From Candidatus Aminicenantota bacterium (lineage in GTDB: Bacteria > Acidobacteriota > Aminicenantia > Aminicenantales > Aminicenantaceae), in NCBI GenBank assembly GCA_011772495.1, contig WVZL01000029.1, positions 556 to 64,555 on the forward strand: a DNA stretch of 64,000 nt, in the 5' to 3' direction. Numbering within the stretch: the stretch's first letter is position 1; each line of letters begins with the position of its first letter. The notes beneath the pieces were generated by a model. It searched no databases and had not been told where the DNA came from. It was given only the letters and a program-made list of their open reading frames with translations. Shown here piece after piece: positions 40,535-49,638 of the stretch. The position numbers were made by a program, and so were the translations under genes.

Positions 40535-41521
40535 ATGGCCGAGAAAAAGACTGTTCTCAGCGGAATGAGACCCACCGGACCTCTGCATCTTGGTCACCTG
40601 GCTGGAGCGCTGCGCAATTGGCTTCAGTTGCAAGACCAATATCAATGTTTTTACACCATCGTCCCCTGGCATGCTTTGAGCTCTGAGTACCAGAATTCTA
40701 AATCCATCAAAGGATTCACCTATGAGTATGCTCTGGGCTGGCTGAGTTTCGGATTAGACCCGGAAAAAAGTGTTCTCTTTGTCCAATCCGAGGTTAAAGA
40801 ACACGCTGAGCTCCATCTTCTCCTTTCCATGATCATTCCCCTTCCTTGGCTCCAAAGAGTGCCCACCTTTAAAGAAGCTCAAAGAGAAGTTACCGATAGA
40901 GACTTGAATACTTATGGGTTCCTTGGTTATCCAGTGCTCCAAACTGCGGACATCGTCATTTACAAGGCCAATTATGTTCCGGTGGGAGAAGACCAGGCCT
41001 TTCACCTCGAATTGGCTCGGGAAATCGTGAGGAAGTTTAACTCTCTTTTTAAACCAGTGTTTCCAGAGCCCCAAATACTATTGACAGAAGTTCCCAAGCT
41101 GGCAGGCACAGACGGGCGCAAGATGAGTAACTCCTATGGCAACACGATTAACCTTGATGATTCTCCAGATATGATTCGAAAGAAGATCGCTCCCATGAAG
41201 ACCGATACGCGCCGAAAACGGAAGACAGATCCCGGGGAGCCTGATGATTGTCCTGTTTTCACCCTGCATAAAGCCTTTGTCGAGGAAGAAAAAAGAGAAT
41301 ACCTGGCTCAGGGATGCCGCACCGCTGGGATAGGCTGTTTAGAGTGCAAGAATGTGGTCATAGATTATATAAATGAGTTGCTCTCTCCTTATCGAGATAA
41401 AAAAAGAAAATACGAAAAAGATCCAAAGCTTGTCTGGGACATTCTCGAAGAGGGAAATAAAAAAGCCCGGAAGGTGGCTCAAGAAACCATGGAAGAAGTT
41501 CGGGCTGCCATCGGTATCTGA
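40535..41521 (+). CDS. trpS: tryptophanyl-tRNA synthetase
   Basis: 328 residues, class Ic. HIGH-type motif PTGPLHLGHLAG near residue 11, and KMSKS-type GRKMSNSYGN near 195; both in the expected place. The stretch DLNTYGFLGYPVLQTADIVIYKANYVPVGEDQ is cut short here: the conserved active-site part T-Y-G-F-L-x-Y-P-V-L-Q-x-A-D-I is present. Length is normal. The ATG at 40535 is favoured over an overlapping GTG at 40532. It follows the site-2 protease and precedes scpA, the usual trpS-scpA-scpB order of many bacteria. Confidence 0.95.
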   Translation: MAEKKTVLSGMRPTGPLHLGHLAGALRNWLQLQDQYQCFYTIVPWHALSSEYQNSKSIKGFTYEYALGWLSFGLDPEKSVLFVQSEVKEHAELHLLLSMIIPLPWLQRVPTFKEAQREVTDRDLNTYGFLGYPVLQTADIVIYKANYVPVGEDQAFHLELAREIVRKFNSLFKPVFPEPQILLTEVPKLAGTDGRKMSNSYGNTINLDDSPDMIRKKIAPMKTDTRRKRKTDPGEPDDCPVFTLHKAFVEEEKREYLAQGCRTAGIGCLECKNVVIDYINELLSPYRDKKRKYEKDPKLVWDILEEGNKKARKVAQETMEEVRAAIGI

Positions 41522-41540
41522 ATGAGCGTCTAGAGCCTTG

Positions 41541-42275
41541 ATGGAAAGCGCAGAAACCTACCAGGTTAACTTGGAAGTCTTCCAAGGCCCCCTAGACCTT
41601 CTCCTCTTTTTGATAAGAAAACAAAAAATTGATATCCATGATATTCCTGTAGCGACGATAACCCAGGAATACCTACAATATCTCGAGCAAAAAGAAAAGA
41701 TAAACCTAGATCGTGAAGCTGAATTCCTGCTCATGGCCGCCCTGTTGATTTACATCAAATCTCAAATGCTCCTTCCTAGAGAGGCAACTCTCGAGGAAGA
41801 AGAGGATCCCCGCCAGTCATTGGTCCATCGTCTTTTGGATTATCAGAAAATGAAAGCGGCTAGCACGCTGTTAAGAAAAAAAGAAGCTGAAGAGCTGCTG
41901 AAATGGAAGAGAACGTTCTTGCCTCCCTTTTTGGAGACAGAAGACCTGGATTTAATAGAAGTTTCTTTGTTTGACCTTGCCGAAGCCTTCTTTACAGTCA
42001 TGAAAAAAAAAGAGAGAGGGGATTTCCAGGTCATCAAGAGAAAAGAATATTCAGTCGAAGAAAAAACTGAGGAAATTCTGGCTATCCTCAGGGAGAATTC
42101 GTATCTCGATTTTCTGGATTTTTTTGCCCGACAGGTCACTCTTGAAGAAGCTCTCGTTTCCTTTTTCAGCCTCCTCGAACTCATCAAGGCCAGAAGAGTT
42201 ATCGCGGTTCAAGAAAAGCTTTTTCAATCCATCAAAGTCTGGATTACGAAAGATCCAGCTACTGGTCAAAACTGA
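41541..42275 (+). CDS. scpA: segregation and condensation protein A
   Basis: About 244 residues. Kleisin of the SMC-ScpAB condensin. The N-terminus YQVNLEVFQGPLDLLLFLIR is the SMC-head-binding ScpA signature, followed by KIDIHDIPVATITQEYL; the C-terminal winged helix is present (about 170-240). ATG at 41541 preferred to the in-frame TTG at 41538. It overlaps scpB by one base. The smc gene itself is not in the window. Confidence 0.93.
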   Translation: MESAETYQVNLEVFQGPLDLLLFLIRKQKIDIHDIPVATITQEYLQYLEQKEKINLDREAEFLLMAALLIYIKSQMLLPREATLEEEEDPRQSLVHRLLDYQKMKAASTLLRKKEAEELLKWKRTFLPPFLETEDLDLIEVSLFDLAEAFFTVMKKKERGDFQVIKRKEYSVEEKTEEILAILRENSYLDFLDFFARQVTLEEALVSFFSLLELIKARRVIAVQEKLFQSIKVWITKDPATGQN

Positions 42276-42823
42276 TGAACAATCGTCTAAAAACGATCAT
42301 CGAAGCCCTGATCTTCATTTCTCAGAAACCTCTCACCCTGGAGAAAATAAAAGATGTTCTGGAGGAATTTCCCTCTAAAGACATTGACCAGGCCATCGAA
42401 GAGCTTCTCCAAAGCTTCAGCTCCAATGAGAGGGGAATCCAGATCATCCCATCCGCCGGAGGCTATATCTTCGCCACCAAGCCTGAGGATGACCGTTGGA
42501 TAAGGCGTCTTCTCATGATCGAAAGAAAAAACAAGCTCTCTCTGGCCGCCCTAGAAACCCTATCTACCATAGCCTATCATCAACCCATAACTCTGTCGGA
42601 AATCTCCGCTCTAAGAGATACAGATTCTTCTCATACCCTGAAAACGCTCCTCCATAAAAAATTGATCAAGATCGTGGGAAGAAAAAAATCCCCGGGCAGA
42701 CCCCTAATCTACCGAACTTCTGATAAATTCTTAACGTATTTTGGACTCAACAGCCTCAGCGAGCTACCCACTCAAGAGGAAATTTCTAAAATCATGGAAG
42801 AGGGCGAAGACATAAAAGAGTAG
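42275..42823 (+). CDS. scpB: segregation and condensation protein B
   Basis: 182 residues; two winged-helix domains. Signature stretches: ALIFISQKPLTLEKIKDVLE near 10 and LSLAALETLSTIAYHQPITL near 90, then GRPLIYRTSDKFLTYFGL near 148. Dimer that binds ScpA in the SMC complex. The start overlaps the scpA stop (TGATG), which indicates coupled translation. Confidence 0.94.
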   Translation: MNNRLKTIIEALIFISQKPLTLEKIKDVLEEFPSKDIDQAIEELLQSFSSNERGIQIIPSAGGYIFATKPEDDRWIRRLLMIERKNKLSLAALETLSTIAYHQPITLSEISALRDTDSSHTLKTLLHKKLIKIVGRKKSPGRPLIYRTSDKFLTYFGLNSLSELPTQEEISKIMEEGEDIKE

Positions 42824-42889
42824 GTCAGGGGATGCCTTTTCAAAACCTTCAAAATGTGAGTTAAGTTATGGTTTCACCTATAGTTAGGA

Positions 42890-42919
42890 TTGACAAAAAG
42901 GTCTAAGATAAGATAGTAT
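42890..42919 (+). promoter_or_regulatory. sigma-70 promoter of ispH-rpsA
   Basis: TTGACA (42890-42895), 18-base spacer, TAGTAT (42914-42919). Start near 42926, giving a 20-base AT-rich leader without Shine-Dalgarno before the ispH ATG at 42946. Confidence 0.65.
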
Positions 42920-42945
42920 TACTAATTACCTTTTAAATTAAATAA

Positions 42946-43824
42946 ATGGAAATCATTGTCGCTAATAATTGTGGTTTATGCTATGGGGTGAAAAGAGCTT
43001 TAAGGATAGCCAAGGAAACTAGAGAGAGGAAAAAGGGCAAAGTTTTCACCTTGGGAGACTTGATCCATAATCCTCGCGTGGTCTCAGAATTAAAGAGCCA
43101 GGGCATAGAGCCGGCTGAGAAACTGGGAGAAATTCAAGAAGGAACCATCATTATCAGAAGTCATGGAGTGTCCCCCAAAAATTACCGATTATTAACCCAA
43201 AAGAAAATCATAATTATTGACGCGACCTGCCCTATCGTTAAAAAAATCCAAAAATTGGTCGAGCGCCTAGCCAAGGAGAAAAGCGAAATCATCCTGGTCG
43301 GCAACAGGAAGCATCCAGAAATAAAAGGACTCATCGGGTACAGCCAGAAAAAAGGGATTATCATAGAAAACGAAGACCAGGCTAGAAAATTGCCCTATAA
43401 AAAAAGGAGAGCCGTTCTTGCTCAATCCACCCAGGATTTGTCTCTTTTTAAAAAGATCGTGGCTGTACTCATCGAAAAGACAAAAGAATTGAGAGTTTAC
43501 AATACTATTTGTCTCTCTACCCAAACTCGTCAAAGGTCAACTTCAGAGCTTGCTTCTCGAGTGGATACTCTCTTCATAGTGGGAGGAAAGAATAGTTCTA
43601 ACACCAATAAACTTTTCCACATCTCAAAAAGTATTTTAGCCAATACTCATTTCGTTGAGAGTGCTGAAGAAATAGAACCAGAAATGCTGAAGAAAGCTAA
43701 AAAAATTGGCATTTCAGGAGGAGCTTCTACGCCTCCTGAAGCTATTGAAGAGGTTGTTTTCAAGATCAAAAATAACTTCAAACACAAAACTCAAAGGGAG
43801 AATGTCATTCCATGTCAGACCTAA
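42946..43824 (+). CDS. ispH: 4-hydroxy-3-methylbut-2-enyl diphosphate reductase
   Basis: 292 residues. Last step of the MEP isoprenoid pathway: reduces HMBPP to IPP and DMAPP with a [4Fe-4S] cluster. Cluster ligands are the Cys in NNCGLCYGVKRA (Cys12 by family pattern), DATCPIVKKI near 92 and TICLSTQTRQ near 188; the catalytic glutamate/His regions (SHGVSP, GGKNSSNTNKL, SGGASTPPEAIEEV) are present. The 3' end overlaps rpsA by 13 bases. IspH-S1 fusions and adjacencies are known from Clostridia and others, so this neighbourhood is conserved. Own promoter with a leader that lacks a Shine-Dalgarno. Confidence 0.95.
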   Translation: MEIIVANNCGLCYGVKRALRIAKETRERKKGKVFTLGDLIHNPRVVSELKSQGIEPAEKLGEIQEGTIIIRSHGVSPKNYRLLTQKKIIIIDATCPIVKKIQKLVERLAKEKSEIILVGNRKHPEIKGLIGYSQKKGIIIENEDQARKLPYKKRRAVLAQSTQDLSLFKKIVAVLIEKTKELRVYNTICLSTQTRQRSTSELASRVDTLFIVGGKNSSNTNKLFHISKSILANTHFVESAEEIEPEMLKKAKKIGISGGASTPPEAIEEVVFKIKNNFKHKTQRENVIPCQT

Positions 43825-45557
43825 GCAAAAACCCCGACAAAGAAGAAAAGATATCTGCTGAAGATTATCAAAATCTGGTTGAAAAATACCAGTTCAGTGC
43901 CCAGGAAATTGCTCCTGGAAAAATAGCTAAAGGCAAAGTCATTAAGATCTCTCCAACTCATGTCCTGGTAGATATTGGCTTTAAATCAGAAGGGATTATC
44001 CCCAGCGAAGATTTTGAGGACAAGAAAGAAATTGAAAAAATTCAGGTCGGAGATAATATTGAAGCGGTCTTAGAAAGAACAGATAGGGAGGGTTACCTCA
44101 TCCTATCCAAAAGAAAAGCAGATGTGATCAAAGCTTTAGATAGTCTAGAGAAAGCATACAACCGCGATGGCTGGATAAGCGGAACAATCACCGAAAGAAT
44201 AAAAAACGGCTACACAGTAGATGTGGGGCTAAAAACTTTTCTCCCCGACTCTCATGCGGATATAAGAACAGTAAAAGAACCCGAAAAACTCATCGGTAGT
44301 CAACACAAATTCAAGGTCATAAAATTTGACAGACAAAGTGAAAACGCAGTCCTTTCCCGAAAACTCTTCCTTCAAGATGAAAGGGTGAAAAGAAAAAGGC
44401 GGGTTTTTAGCACCCTAAGTAAGGGACAAAAAATTAAAGGACAGGTCAAGACACTAACGAATTTCGGAGCTTTTATTGATTTAGGAGGAGTGGAAGGGCT
44501 TCTTCATATTTCAGACATGTCCTGGGGAAAAATCAATCATCCCGACGAAATCTTCCAAGTCGGACAAGAAGTTGAAGTGGTCGTCCTCAACTTTAATGAA
44601 AAAGACGAAAAAATTTCCCTCGGATACAAGCAACTCTTCCCCGATCCCTGGGAAAATCTGGAAGAAAAATATGAAGTTGGACAAAAGGTGGATGGAAAGG
44701 TCGTCAGCCTGACAGATTTTGGAGCCTTCATAAAATTAGAGAGCGGTGTGGAGGGCTTGGTTCACATTTCAGACCTGACTTGGTCTCGCAAACTCGTCCA
44801 TCCCAAAAAAGTGCTTACTCCTGGTGAAGATGTGGTGGTGACGATTTTAGATATAAACCCTACCAGTAAAAGAATCTCTCTAGGCCTGAAGCAGGTTACC
44901 CCTCACCCCTTAGAAATCCTCAAGCAGAGGTTCAGCCCCGGTTCTCGCATCAAGGGTAAAATAACCAGCATCACAGATTTTGGTGCTTTCCTGGAAGTCG
45001 AGAAGGGAATCGAAGGGCTTATTCATATCTCGGATATCAGTTGGGAAAAGATTAATCATCCCTCTGAAAAACTCAAGGTGGGAGACGAGGTCGAAGCTGT
45101 TATCCTTAACATTGATGTGCAGAAGCAAAAATTATCCCTAGGAATCAAACAGTTAGAAGGGGATATATGGGAAGATTTCTTTGCCCGGCAGAAAATCGGA
45201 GACTTGGTTAAAACAAAAATCGTGCGGATCACAGATTTTGGTGCTTTCGTGGAAATAACTCCAGGTATAGAAGGAGTGGTTTTCCTTTCAGAGCTCGATG
45301 AGAAAAAAATCGAGGATCCCAGCGAAGCTTTCTCGATCGGCGAGGAAAAAATCGCCAAGATCCTTAAAATGGACCCCAAGAGCAAGAAAATATCTCTCAG
45401 TTTTAAATTGGCTCAGATTGAGATGCAAAAATTAGAGTATCAAAGATACATGCAAAGCCAGGATAACAAAACGACTCTGGGCGATATCATGAAAGACCAA
45501 CTCATCAAAATCAGCAAAACGAGTAAAAAAACCAAAAAAAAGGAGGAAAAGAAATGA
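43812..45557 (+). CDS. rpsA: 30S ribosomal protein S1
   Basis: 581 residues with six S1 (OB-fold) domains, at about 35-105, 120-190, 203-272, 288-360, 375-445 and 462-533; domains 3-6 carry the RNA-binding pattern T-D/N-F-G-A-F-x-x-L/V with GLVHISD. Binds mRNA leaders on the 30S subunit and helps start translation of mRNAs with weak Shine-Dalgarno sequences. A Lys-rich tail ends the protein (SKKTKKKEEKK). Starts inside ispH, ends four bases inside the HU-like gene. Complete six-domain S1 fits the many SD-less leaders seen in this window. Confidence 0.95.
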   Translation: MSDLSKNPDKEEKISAEDYQNLVEKYQFSAQEIAPGKIAKGKVIKISPTHVLVDIGFKSEGIIPSEDFEDKKEIEKIQVGDNIEAVLERTDREGYLILSKRKADVIKALDSLEKAYNRDGWISGTITERIKNGYTVDVGLKTFLPDSHADIRTVKEPEKLIGSQHKFKVIKFDRQSENAVLSRKLFLQDERVKRKRRVFSTLSKGQKIKGQVKTLTNFGAFIDLGGVEGLLHISDMSWGKINHPDEIFQVGQEVEVVVLNFNEKDEKISLGYKQLFPDPWENLEEKYEVGQKVDGKVVSLTDFGAFIKLESGVEGLVHISDLTWSRKLVHPKKVLTPGEDVVVTILDINPTSKRISLGLKQVTPHPLEILKQRFSPGSRIKGKITSITDFGAFLEVEKGIEGLIHISDISWEKINHPSEKLKVGDEVEAVILNIDVQKQKLSLGIKQLEGDIWEDFFARQKIGDLVKTKIVRITDFGAFVEITPGIEGVVFLSELDEKKIEDPSEAFSIGEEKIAKILKMDPKSKKISLSFKLAQIEMQKLEYQRYMQSQDNKTTLGDIMKDQLIKISKTSKKTKKKEEKK

Positions 45558-45829
45558 TAAAAGCAGACCTTATTAACAAATTGGCCAAAGAGATGAGAAT
45601 TGCCCGACAAGAGGCTGAAACGGGCGTCAATCTTTTTTTTGATATACTCAAAGAGGCTCTTCTCAGAGGAGAAGAGATAGAATTGAGAGGATTCGGCAGT
45701 TTCCGATTTCGAAAGAGAAGTTCTCGTTCGGGAAGGAATCCTAGGACTGGAGAACCGGTCAACGTTCCTCCTAAAAAGGTATTGTATTTCAAACCGAGCA
45801 AACTCTTGAAAGAAATGATTAATAAATAA
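45554..45829 (+). CDS. HU/IHF-family DNA-binding protein
   Basis: 91 residues, full-length. Helical dimerisation part (1-45), and the beta-arm with GFGSFRFRKRSSRSGRNPRTGE (key R-N-P-R/K-T-G with proline that intercalates in bent DNA). Resembles IHF-beta in neighbourhood, since ihfB follows rpsA in Proteobacteria; HU versus IHF cannot be decided by eye. Overlaps rpsA by four bases and shares one base with the next start. Confidence 0.93.
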   Translation: MIKADLINKLAKEMRIARQEAETGVNLFFDILKEALLRGEEIELRGFGSFRFRKRSSRSGRNPRTGEPVNVPPKKVLYFKPSKLLKEMINK

Positions 45830-46314
45830 TGGAATACATATCGGCTCCCTGGAGAGAGGAATACGTCAAAAACATATACAAGATGACTGAATGCATTTTC
45901 TGTCGCGCTCTTAGGCTGAAAAACGATAGAAAGGCCTATATCCTCCACCGAGGTAGTCACAACTTCATAATGCTGAATAAATTCCCCTATACTCCCGGCC
46001 ACTTGATAATCGCTCCTTACAGACATATTGCCTCTTTCGATAGAGCTAAAAAAGAAATAACCCATGAGATGACTGATTTCCTCAAGCTGAGCCTTAAGGT
46101 GCTGAAAAAAAAGTACCATCCTCATGGATTCAACACAGGAATGAATTTGGGAAACAGTGCAGGCGCGGGAGTTGCTGATCATTACCACCTTCACGTCATT
46201 CCCCGCTGGGTCGGGGATTCAAATTTCATGCCTTTGGTGGGCAAGACGAAAGTGACCCTCGAAGACTTGAACACGACTTATGATCGGCTTCTTCCTGTAT
46301 TCCAGAAAGGTTAA
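45829..46314 (+). CDS. HIT-family nucleotide hydrolase/phosphorylase (Ap4A type)
   Basis: 161 residues. The histidine triad is VADHYHLHVIPRW near residue 120 (H-x-H-x-H), preceded by NLGNSAGAGV, the pattern of the AP4A phosphorylase/hydrolase branch. A C-x-x-C pair (ECIFCRALR) near 17 may bind zinc together with other residues as in this subgroup. Acts on dinucleoside polyphosphates or nucleotidyl conjugates. Starts on the last base of the HU-like gene and ends in front of the acyl-CoA dehydrogenase gene. Confidence 0.9.
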   Translation: MEYISAPWREEYVKNIYKMTECIFCRALRLKNDRKAYILHRGSHNFIMLNKFPYTPGHLIIAPYRHIASFDRAKKEITHEMTDFLKLSLKVLKKKYHPHGFNTGMNLGNSAGAGVADHYHLHVIPRWVGDSNFMPLVGKTKVTLEDLNTTYDRLLPVFQKG

Positions 46315-46393
46315 AAGAAAAAGACCTAACAGAAAGCATAGAATAGCCTTTACAATTGCTTCCTCCTCAAAAGCAGGTTTCAAGAGATATGGA

Positions 46394-47542
46394 ATGAATT
46401 TTGAACTCACCGAAGACCAAAAATTAGTCCAGGAAATGGTAAGGGATTTCAGCCAAAAGGAGATTATTCCTATGGCCAAATCCTTGGAAGAGAGTCATGC
46501 CTATCCGAATGAACTCTTAAAAAAATTGTCAGATCTTGGAATCCTGGGGATGACCATCCCTCCTGAATACGAAGGAATAAGAACAGACTCCCTCTCCCTT
46601 GTTCTCGCTCTCGAAGAATTGAGTAAAGTCCTGCCTTCCATTTCTGTGATTATCAGTGTCCATTGTTCCCTCTTCTGTTATTCCATCTTAAAATTTGGTA
46701 CCAAACAGCAAAAAGAGAAATATCTCCCTCAAGCAGCTAAAGGAAAGATCATAGGAGCCTTCTCCCTGACTGAGCCTGGGGCAGGCTCTGATGCTACGAA
46801 TTTGAAAACAAAATCCGTAAAAAGAGGAGACAAGTATATCTTAAACGGTACCAAATCATGGATCACCACCGGAAGCGAATCGGATGCCTTCATAATCTTT
46901 GCCGCCGCAGACACAGAAGCAAAGCTTAAAAGACTGAATGCCTTTATCGTCGAGAAAAGCTTGCCTGGACTGCAGGTCTCAAAAATAGAAGAAAAAATGG
47001 GACTCCATTCCTCTCCAACCGCAGATATTGTTTTGGAAGAATGCCAGGTTCCAGCAGAAAATCTATTGGGCGAAGAAGGAAAGGGAAGCTCCATCGCCTT
47101 CCACTGTCTTGACCGTTCCCGAGTAGGCATCGCCGCTCAATCGGTGGGGATTTCTCAACGGGCTTTAGATGAAGCAGCACGATATGCGAAACAAAGAGAA
47201 GCCTTCGGAAAAAAGATTGCTGAATTTCAAGCTCTTCAGTTTATGATTGCCGACATGTCAACACTCATTGATGCTGCTCGATTATTAACATACAAGGCTG
47301 CTTCTTTATGCGACACAGGAAAACCTTTCACTAAAGAAGCTTCCATGGCGAAACTTTTTGCGTCCGAAGCGGCCAACAAAATCGCCTACCAGGCCTTACA
47401 GATTCATGGAGGGTACGGCTACTCGAAGGAATTTTTTGTAGAGCAAATCTACCGGGACGCCAGAGTACTGACCATATATGAGGGCACATCAGAGATTCAA
47501 CGCCTAGTCATCGCCCGAAACCTTCTTACAGAATATGAATAA
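46394..47542 (+). CDS. acyl-CoA dehydrogenase (short/medium-chain type)
   Basis: 382 residues. FAD enzyme making trans-2-enoyl-CoA. Typical stretches: MNFELTEDQKLVQEMVRDF at the start, GAFSLTEPGAGSDATNLKTK near 123, WITTGSESDAFIIF near 155, RSRVGIAAQSVGISQRALDEA near 240 and the C-terminal IYEGTSEIQRLVIARNLL, whose Glu after Y is the catalytic base of the short-chain group. The frame is open to 46280 but that would overlap the HIT gene by 35 bases and add a non-conserved tail; the ATG at 46394 begins the conserved sequence. Electron acceptor (EtfAB) genes are not in the window. Confidence 0.93.
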   Translation: MNFELTEDQKLVQEMVRDFSQKEIIPMAKSLEESHAYPNELLKKLSDLGILGMTIPPEYEGIRTDSLSLVLALEELSKVLPSISVIISVHCSLFCYSILKFGTKQQKEKYLPQAAKGKIIGAFSLTEPGAGSDATNLKTKSVKRGDKYILNGTKSWITTGSESDAFIIFAAADTEAKLKRLNAFIVEKSLPGLQVSKIEEKMGLHSSPTADIVLEECQVPAENLLGEEGKGSSIAFHCLDRSRVGIAAQSVGISQRALDEAARYAKQREAFGKKIAEFQALQFMIADMSTLIDAARLLTYKAASLCDTGKPFTKEASMAKLFASEAANKIAYQALQIHGGYGYSKEFFVEQIYRDARVLTIYEGTSEIQRLVIARNLLTEYE

Positions 47543-47543
47543 A

Positions 47544-47588
47544 AAACTAAACAAACTGGATAAACTAGACTAACTAGATAAACTAGAA
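47544..47588. repeat. degenerate AT-rich tandem repeat, copy 2
   Basis: After the acyl-CoA dehydrogenase stop there are about five units of the type AACTGGATAAACTAGAC / TAACTAGATAAACTAGA. The same words make up 11884-12026. The repeat ends right before the ribosome site of the PpiD-like gene. Confidence 0.6.
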
Positions 47589-47598
47589 AGGTGAAGTC

Positions 47599-49521
47599 AT
47601 GTTAAAAGCAATGAGAAAAAACATAAAATCCTTAGCTCCCACCTTATGGATTGTCATTGCTGCTTTTATCATAGCTATCTTTGCAGTCTGGGGTGGAGCA
47701 GGCCGCCTGGGAGAAGCTAGAGCAGCTGACACCATTGCTTGGGTAGGAAAAGAAAGAATCTCGGTGAACCTCTTCTATTCGAATCTCAGGCAAAGGCTGG
47801 AGGCCATGAAAAGAGAGTTCAAGCAGCTCGACAGCAAGCTTATCCAGCAGCTTGGCGTGCCTCAACAAGTCTTGGAACAACTCATCCAGCAGACTCTGCT
47901 TCTTCAAATCGCCCGGGATTTAGGGCTTCGCGCTTCCAATGAAGAAATGCGAGAAAAAATAAAGAACTACCCCGTTTTCCAGAGGGAAGGGAAATTTATA
48001 GGTTTTGAAGAATATAAGAGGATACTAGAATGGAACCGGATTTCTTTGACAGAGTTTGAGGAAAGTCTCCGCCAGGAGATCATTCTCGGCAAAGTCGTTC
48101 AACTGGTAACAGCAGGCATCCCGGTTACCCAAGAAGAAATCTGGGAGAATTACAAAAAAGAGAATGAAAGCGCTAGGCTGGAGTATGTGCTCATCGAAAA
48201 GGATAAAATAGAACTCCAGGAGGAACCAACCTCCAGCGAAATTCAGCGGTACTTTGAAGAAGACAAGGACAAATACAAAATACCAGAAAGAAGAGAAGGC
48301 ACTTATATCTTCTTGGCCACAGAAGATTTGAAGACAGAAATCGAGTTGACTGATTCAGACCTTGAGAATTACTACCAAGATAACCTTCCCCAGTTTGAAG
48401 AACCAGAGAAAGTGAAGGTTAGCAGGATTTATATCTCTTTTGGTGACAGGGAAAAAGAAATGGTCTTAGCCGAAATAGAGGATATCAGGGAAAGGATTAA
48501 TAAAGGCGAATCATTCAACGAATTGGCCATGAAATTTTCCCAAGATGAAAAAGCCCAGGAAGGAGGCGATTGGGGATTCTACGACTGGAGGAGATTGTAT
48601 CCCCCTGAAAAGGAAGAAATCGAAAAGCTCTCCGCTGGAGAAACTTCTTCGGTCATTGAGCTCGAGGATGGTCTGACTCTCCTCCGAGTTACTGAAAAAA
48701 ATCCCGCTGTCACCCAGCCATTTGAACAGGTGAAATCCAGAATCAAAAGTATTTTAGAAGAGGAAAAAGCTCGAGACTTGGCAGAAGAAAGAATTGCGGG
48801 GTTGAGGAAAAACGCTAAACAAGAGAAAAGCCTGGATGTTGCTGCCCAAAAAATTGGCTTAAAAATAAGAAAGACGGGCTTGCTTAAAGAGGGAGATGCG
48901 CTCGGGGATATAGATCCCTCAGGCTCTCTCAGCCGGGCCCTTTTTGAAATCGCAGAAAAAGAAATCACCTCTCCTGTTTATACTTACAAAGGCATCGGCC
49001 TGGCTCAACTGGAAAAGGTTGAAACTCCACGGCTGGCCACATTCGACGAGGTTAAAGAAGAAGTGAGGGAAGATGTTTACAAAATTAAGAAGAAAGAAAA
49101 AGCACACGAAAAATTAAAACAGACAAAATCTCAGTTGGAGAGCAAAAGCATGGAAGAGGCAGCTGAAAATATGGAGTACAAAACAGTTGAAGAATACAAA
49201 CGGGGACAATATTTGAGTATCATTGGTGAAAGCCCTGAAATCGACCGCTTGGCCTTCTCCCTTCCGCTCGGGAAAGCAAGCGAGCCGATAGAATTCGAAG
49301 ACGGATATGCCTTGATTAAAGTACTGGATAGAAAAGAAATCACTGCCGAGGATTTTGAAAAGAACAAGAAGGAAGAAAGAGAAAAATTTCTGGATATGAA
49401 AAAAAACAAGGTTTTTCTTTCTTATATCTCGAACATGAGGAAGAAGAAAAACGTCAGAATAAAATACGACCTTTTCCTTAAAATCAACACCGATGTCCTT
49501 TCCAGGTATGGAAAAGAGTGA
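47599..49521 (+). CDS. ppiD: PpiD/SurA-like membrane-anchored peptidyl-prolyl isomerase
   Basis: 640 residues. One N-terminal membrane helix (about 14-33; LWIVIAAFIIAIFAVWGGAG) anchors it facing the periplasm; SurA_N-type helices follow (about 45-200), then a parvulin domain (about 270-375; EIEDIRERINKGESFNELAM, GGDWGFYDWRRL) and a second, less conserved parvulin-like part near 530-600 (PEIDRLAFSLPLGKASEPIE). Layout and length match PpiD (about 620). It is a periplasmic foldase near the Sec translocon. Ribosome site AAGGTGA before the ATG. Likely own transcription unit or end of the preceding operon. Confidence 0.88.
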   Translation: MLKAMRKNIKSLAPTLWIVIAAFIIAIFAVWGGAGRLGEARAADTIAWVGKERISVNLFYSNLRQRLEAMKREFKQLDSKLIQQLGVPQQVLEQLIQQTLLLQIARDLGLRASNEEMREKIKNYPVFQREGKFIGFEEYKRILEWNRISLTEFEESLRQEIILGKVVQLVTAGIPVTQEEIWENYKKENESARLEYVLIEKDKIELQEEPTSSEIQRYFEEDKDKYKIPERREGTYIFLATEDLKTEIELTDSDLENYYQDNLPQFEEPEKVKVSRIYISFGDREKEMVLAEIEDIRERINKGESFNELAMKFSQDEKAQEGGDWGFYDWRRLYPPEKEEIEKLSAGETSSVIELEDGLTLLRVTEKNPAVTQPFEQVKSRIKSILEEEKARDLAEERIAGLRKNAKQEKSLDVAAQKIGLKIRKTGLLKEGDALGDIDPSGSLSRALFEIAEKEITSPVYTYKGIGLAQLEKVETPRLATFDEVKEEVREDVYKIKKKEKAHEKLKQTKSQLESKSMEEAAENMEYKTVEEYKRGQYLSIIGESPEIDRLAFSLPLGKASEPIEFEDGYALIKVLDRKEITAEDFEKNKKEEREKFLDMKKNKVFLSYISNMRKKKNVRIKYDLFLKINTDVLSRYGKE

Positions 49522-49588
49522 AATTTTAAAACTGCTCAACTAGGCGGGAAAACTCCTATTAGGTCATTCATAGCCTCTTCGCCTCTTA

Positions 49589-49617
49589 TTGAAATAGACT
49601 CAAAAATTGAATAATTC
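49589..49617 (+). promoter_or_regulatory. candidate sigma-70 promoter of the M14 peptidase
   Basis: TTGAAA (49589-49594), 17-base spacer, TAATTC (49612-49617); start near 49624, followed by AAGGAG and the ATG at 49639. Confidence 0.5.
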
Positions 49618-49638
49618 TTCTTCCAAGGAGTATTAAAG

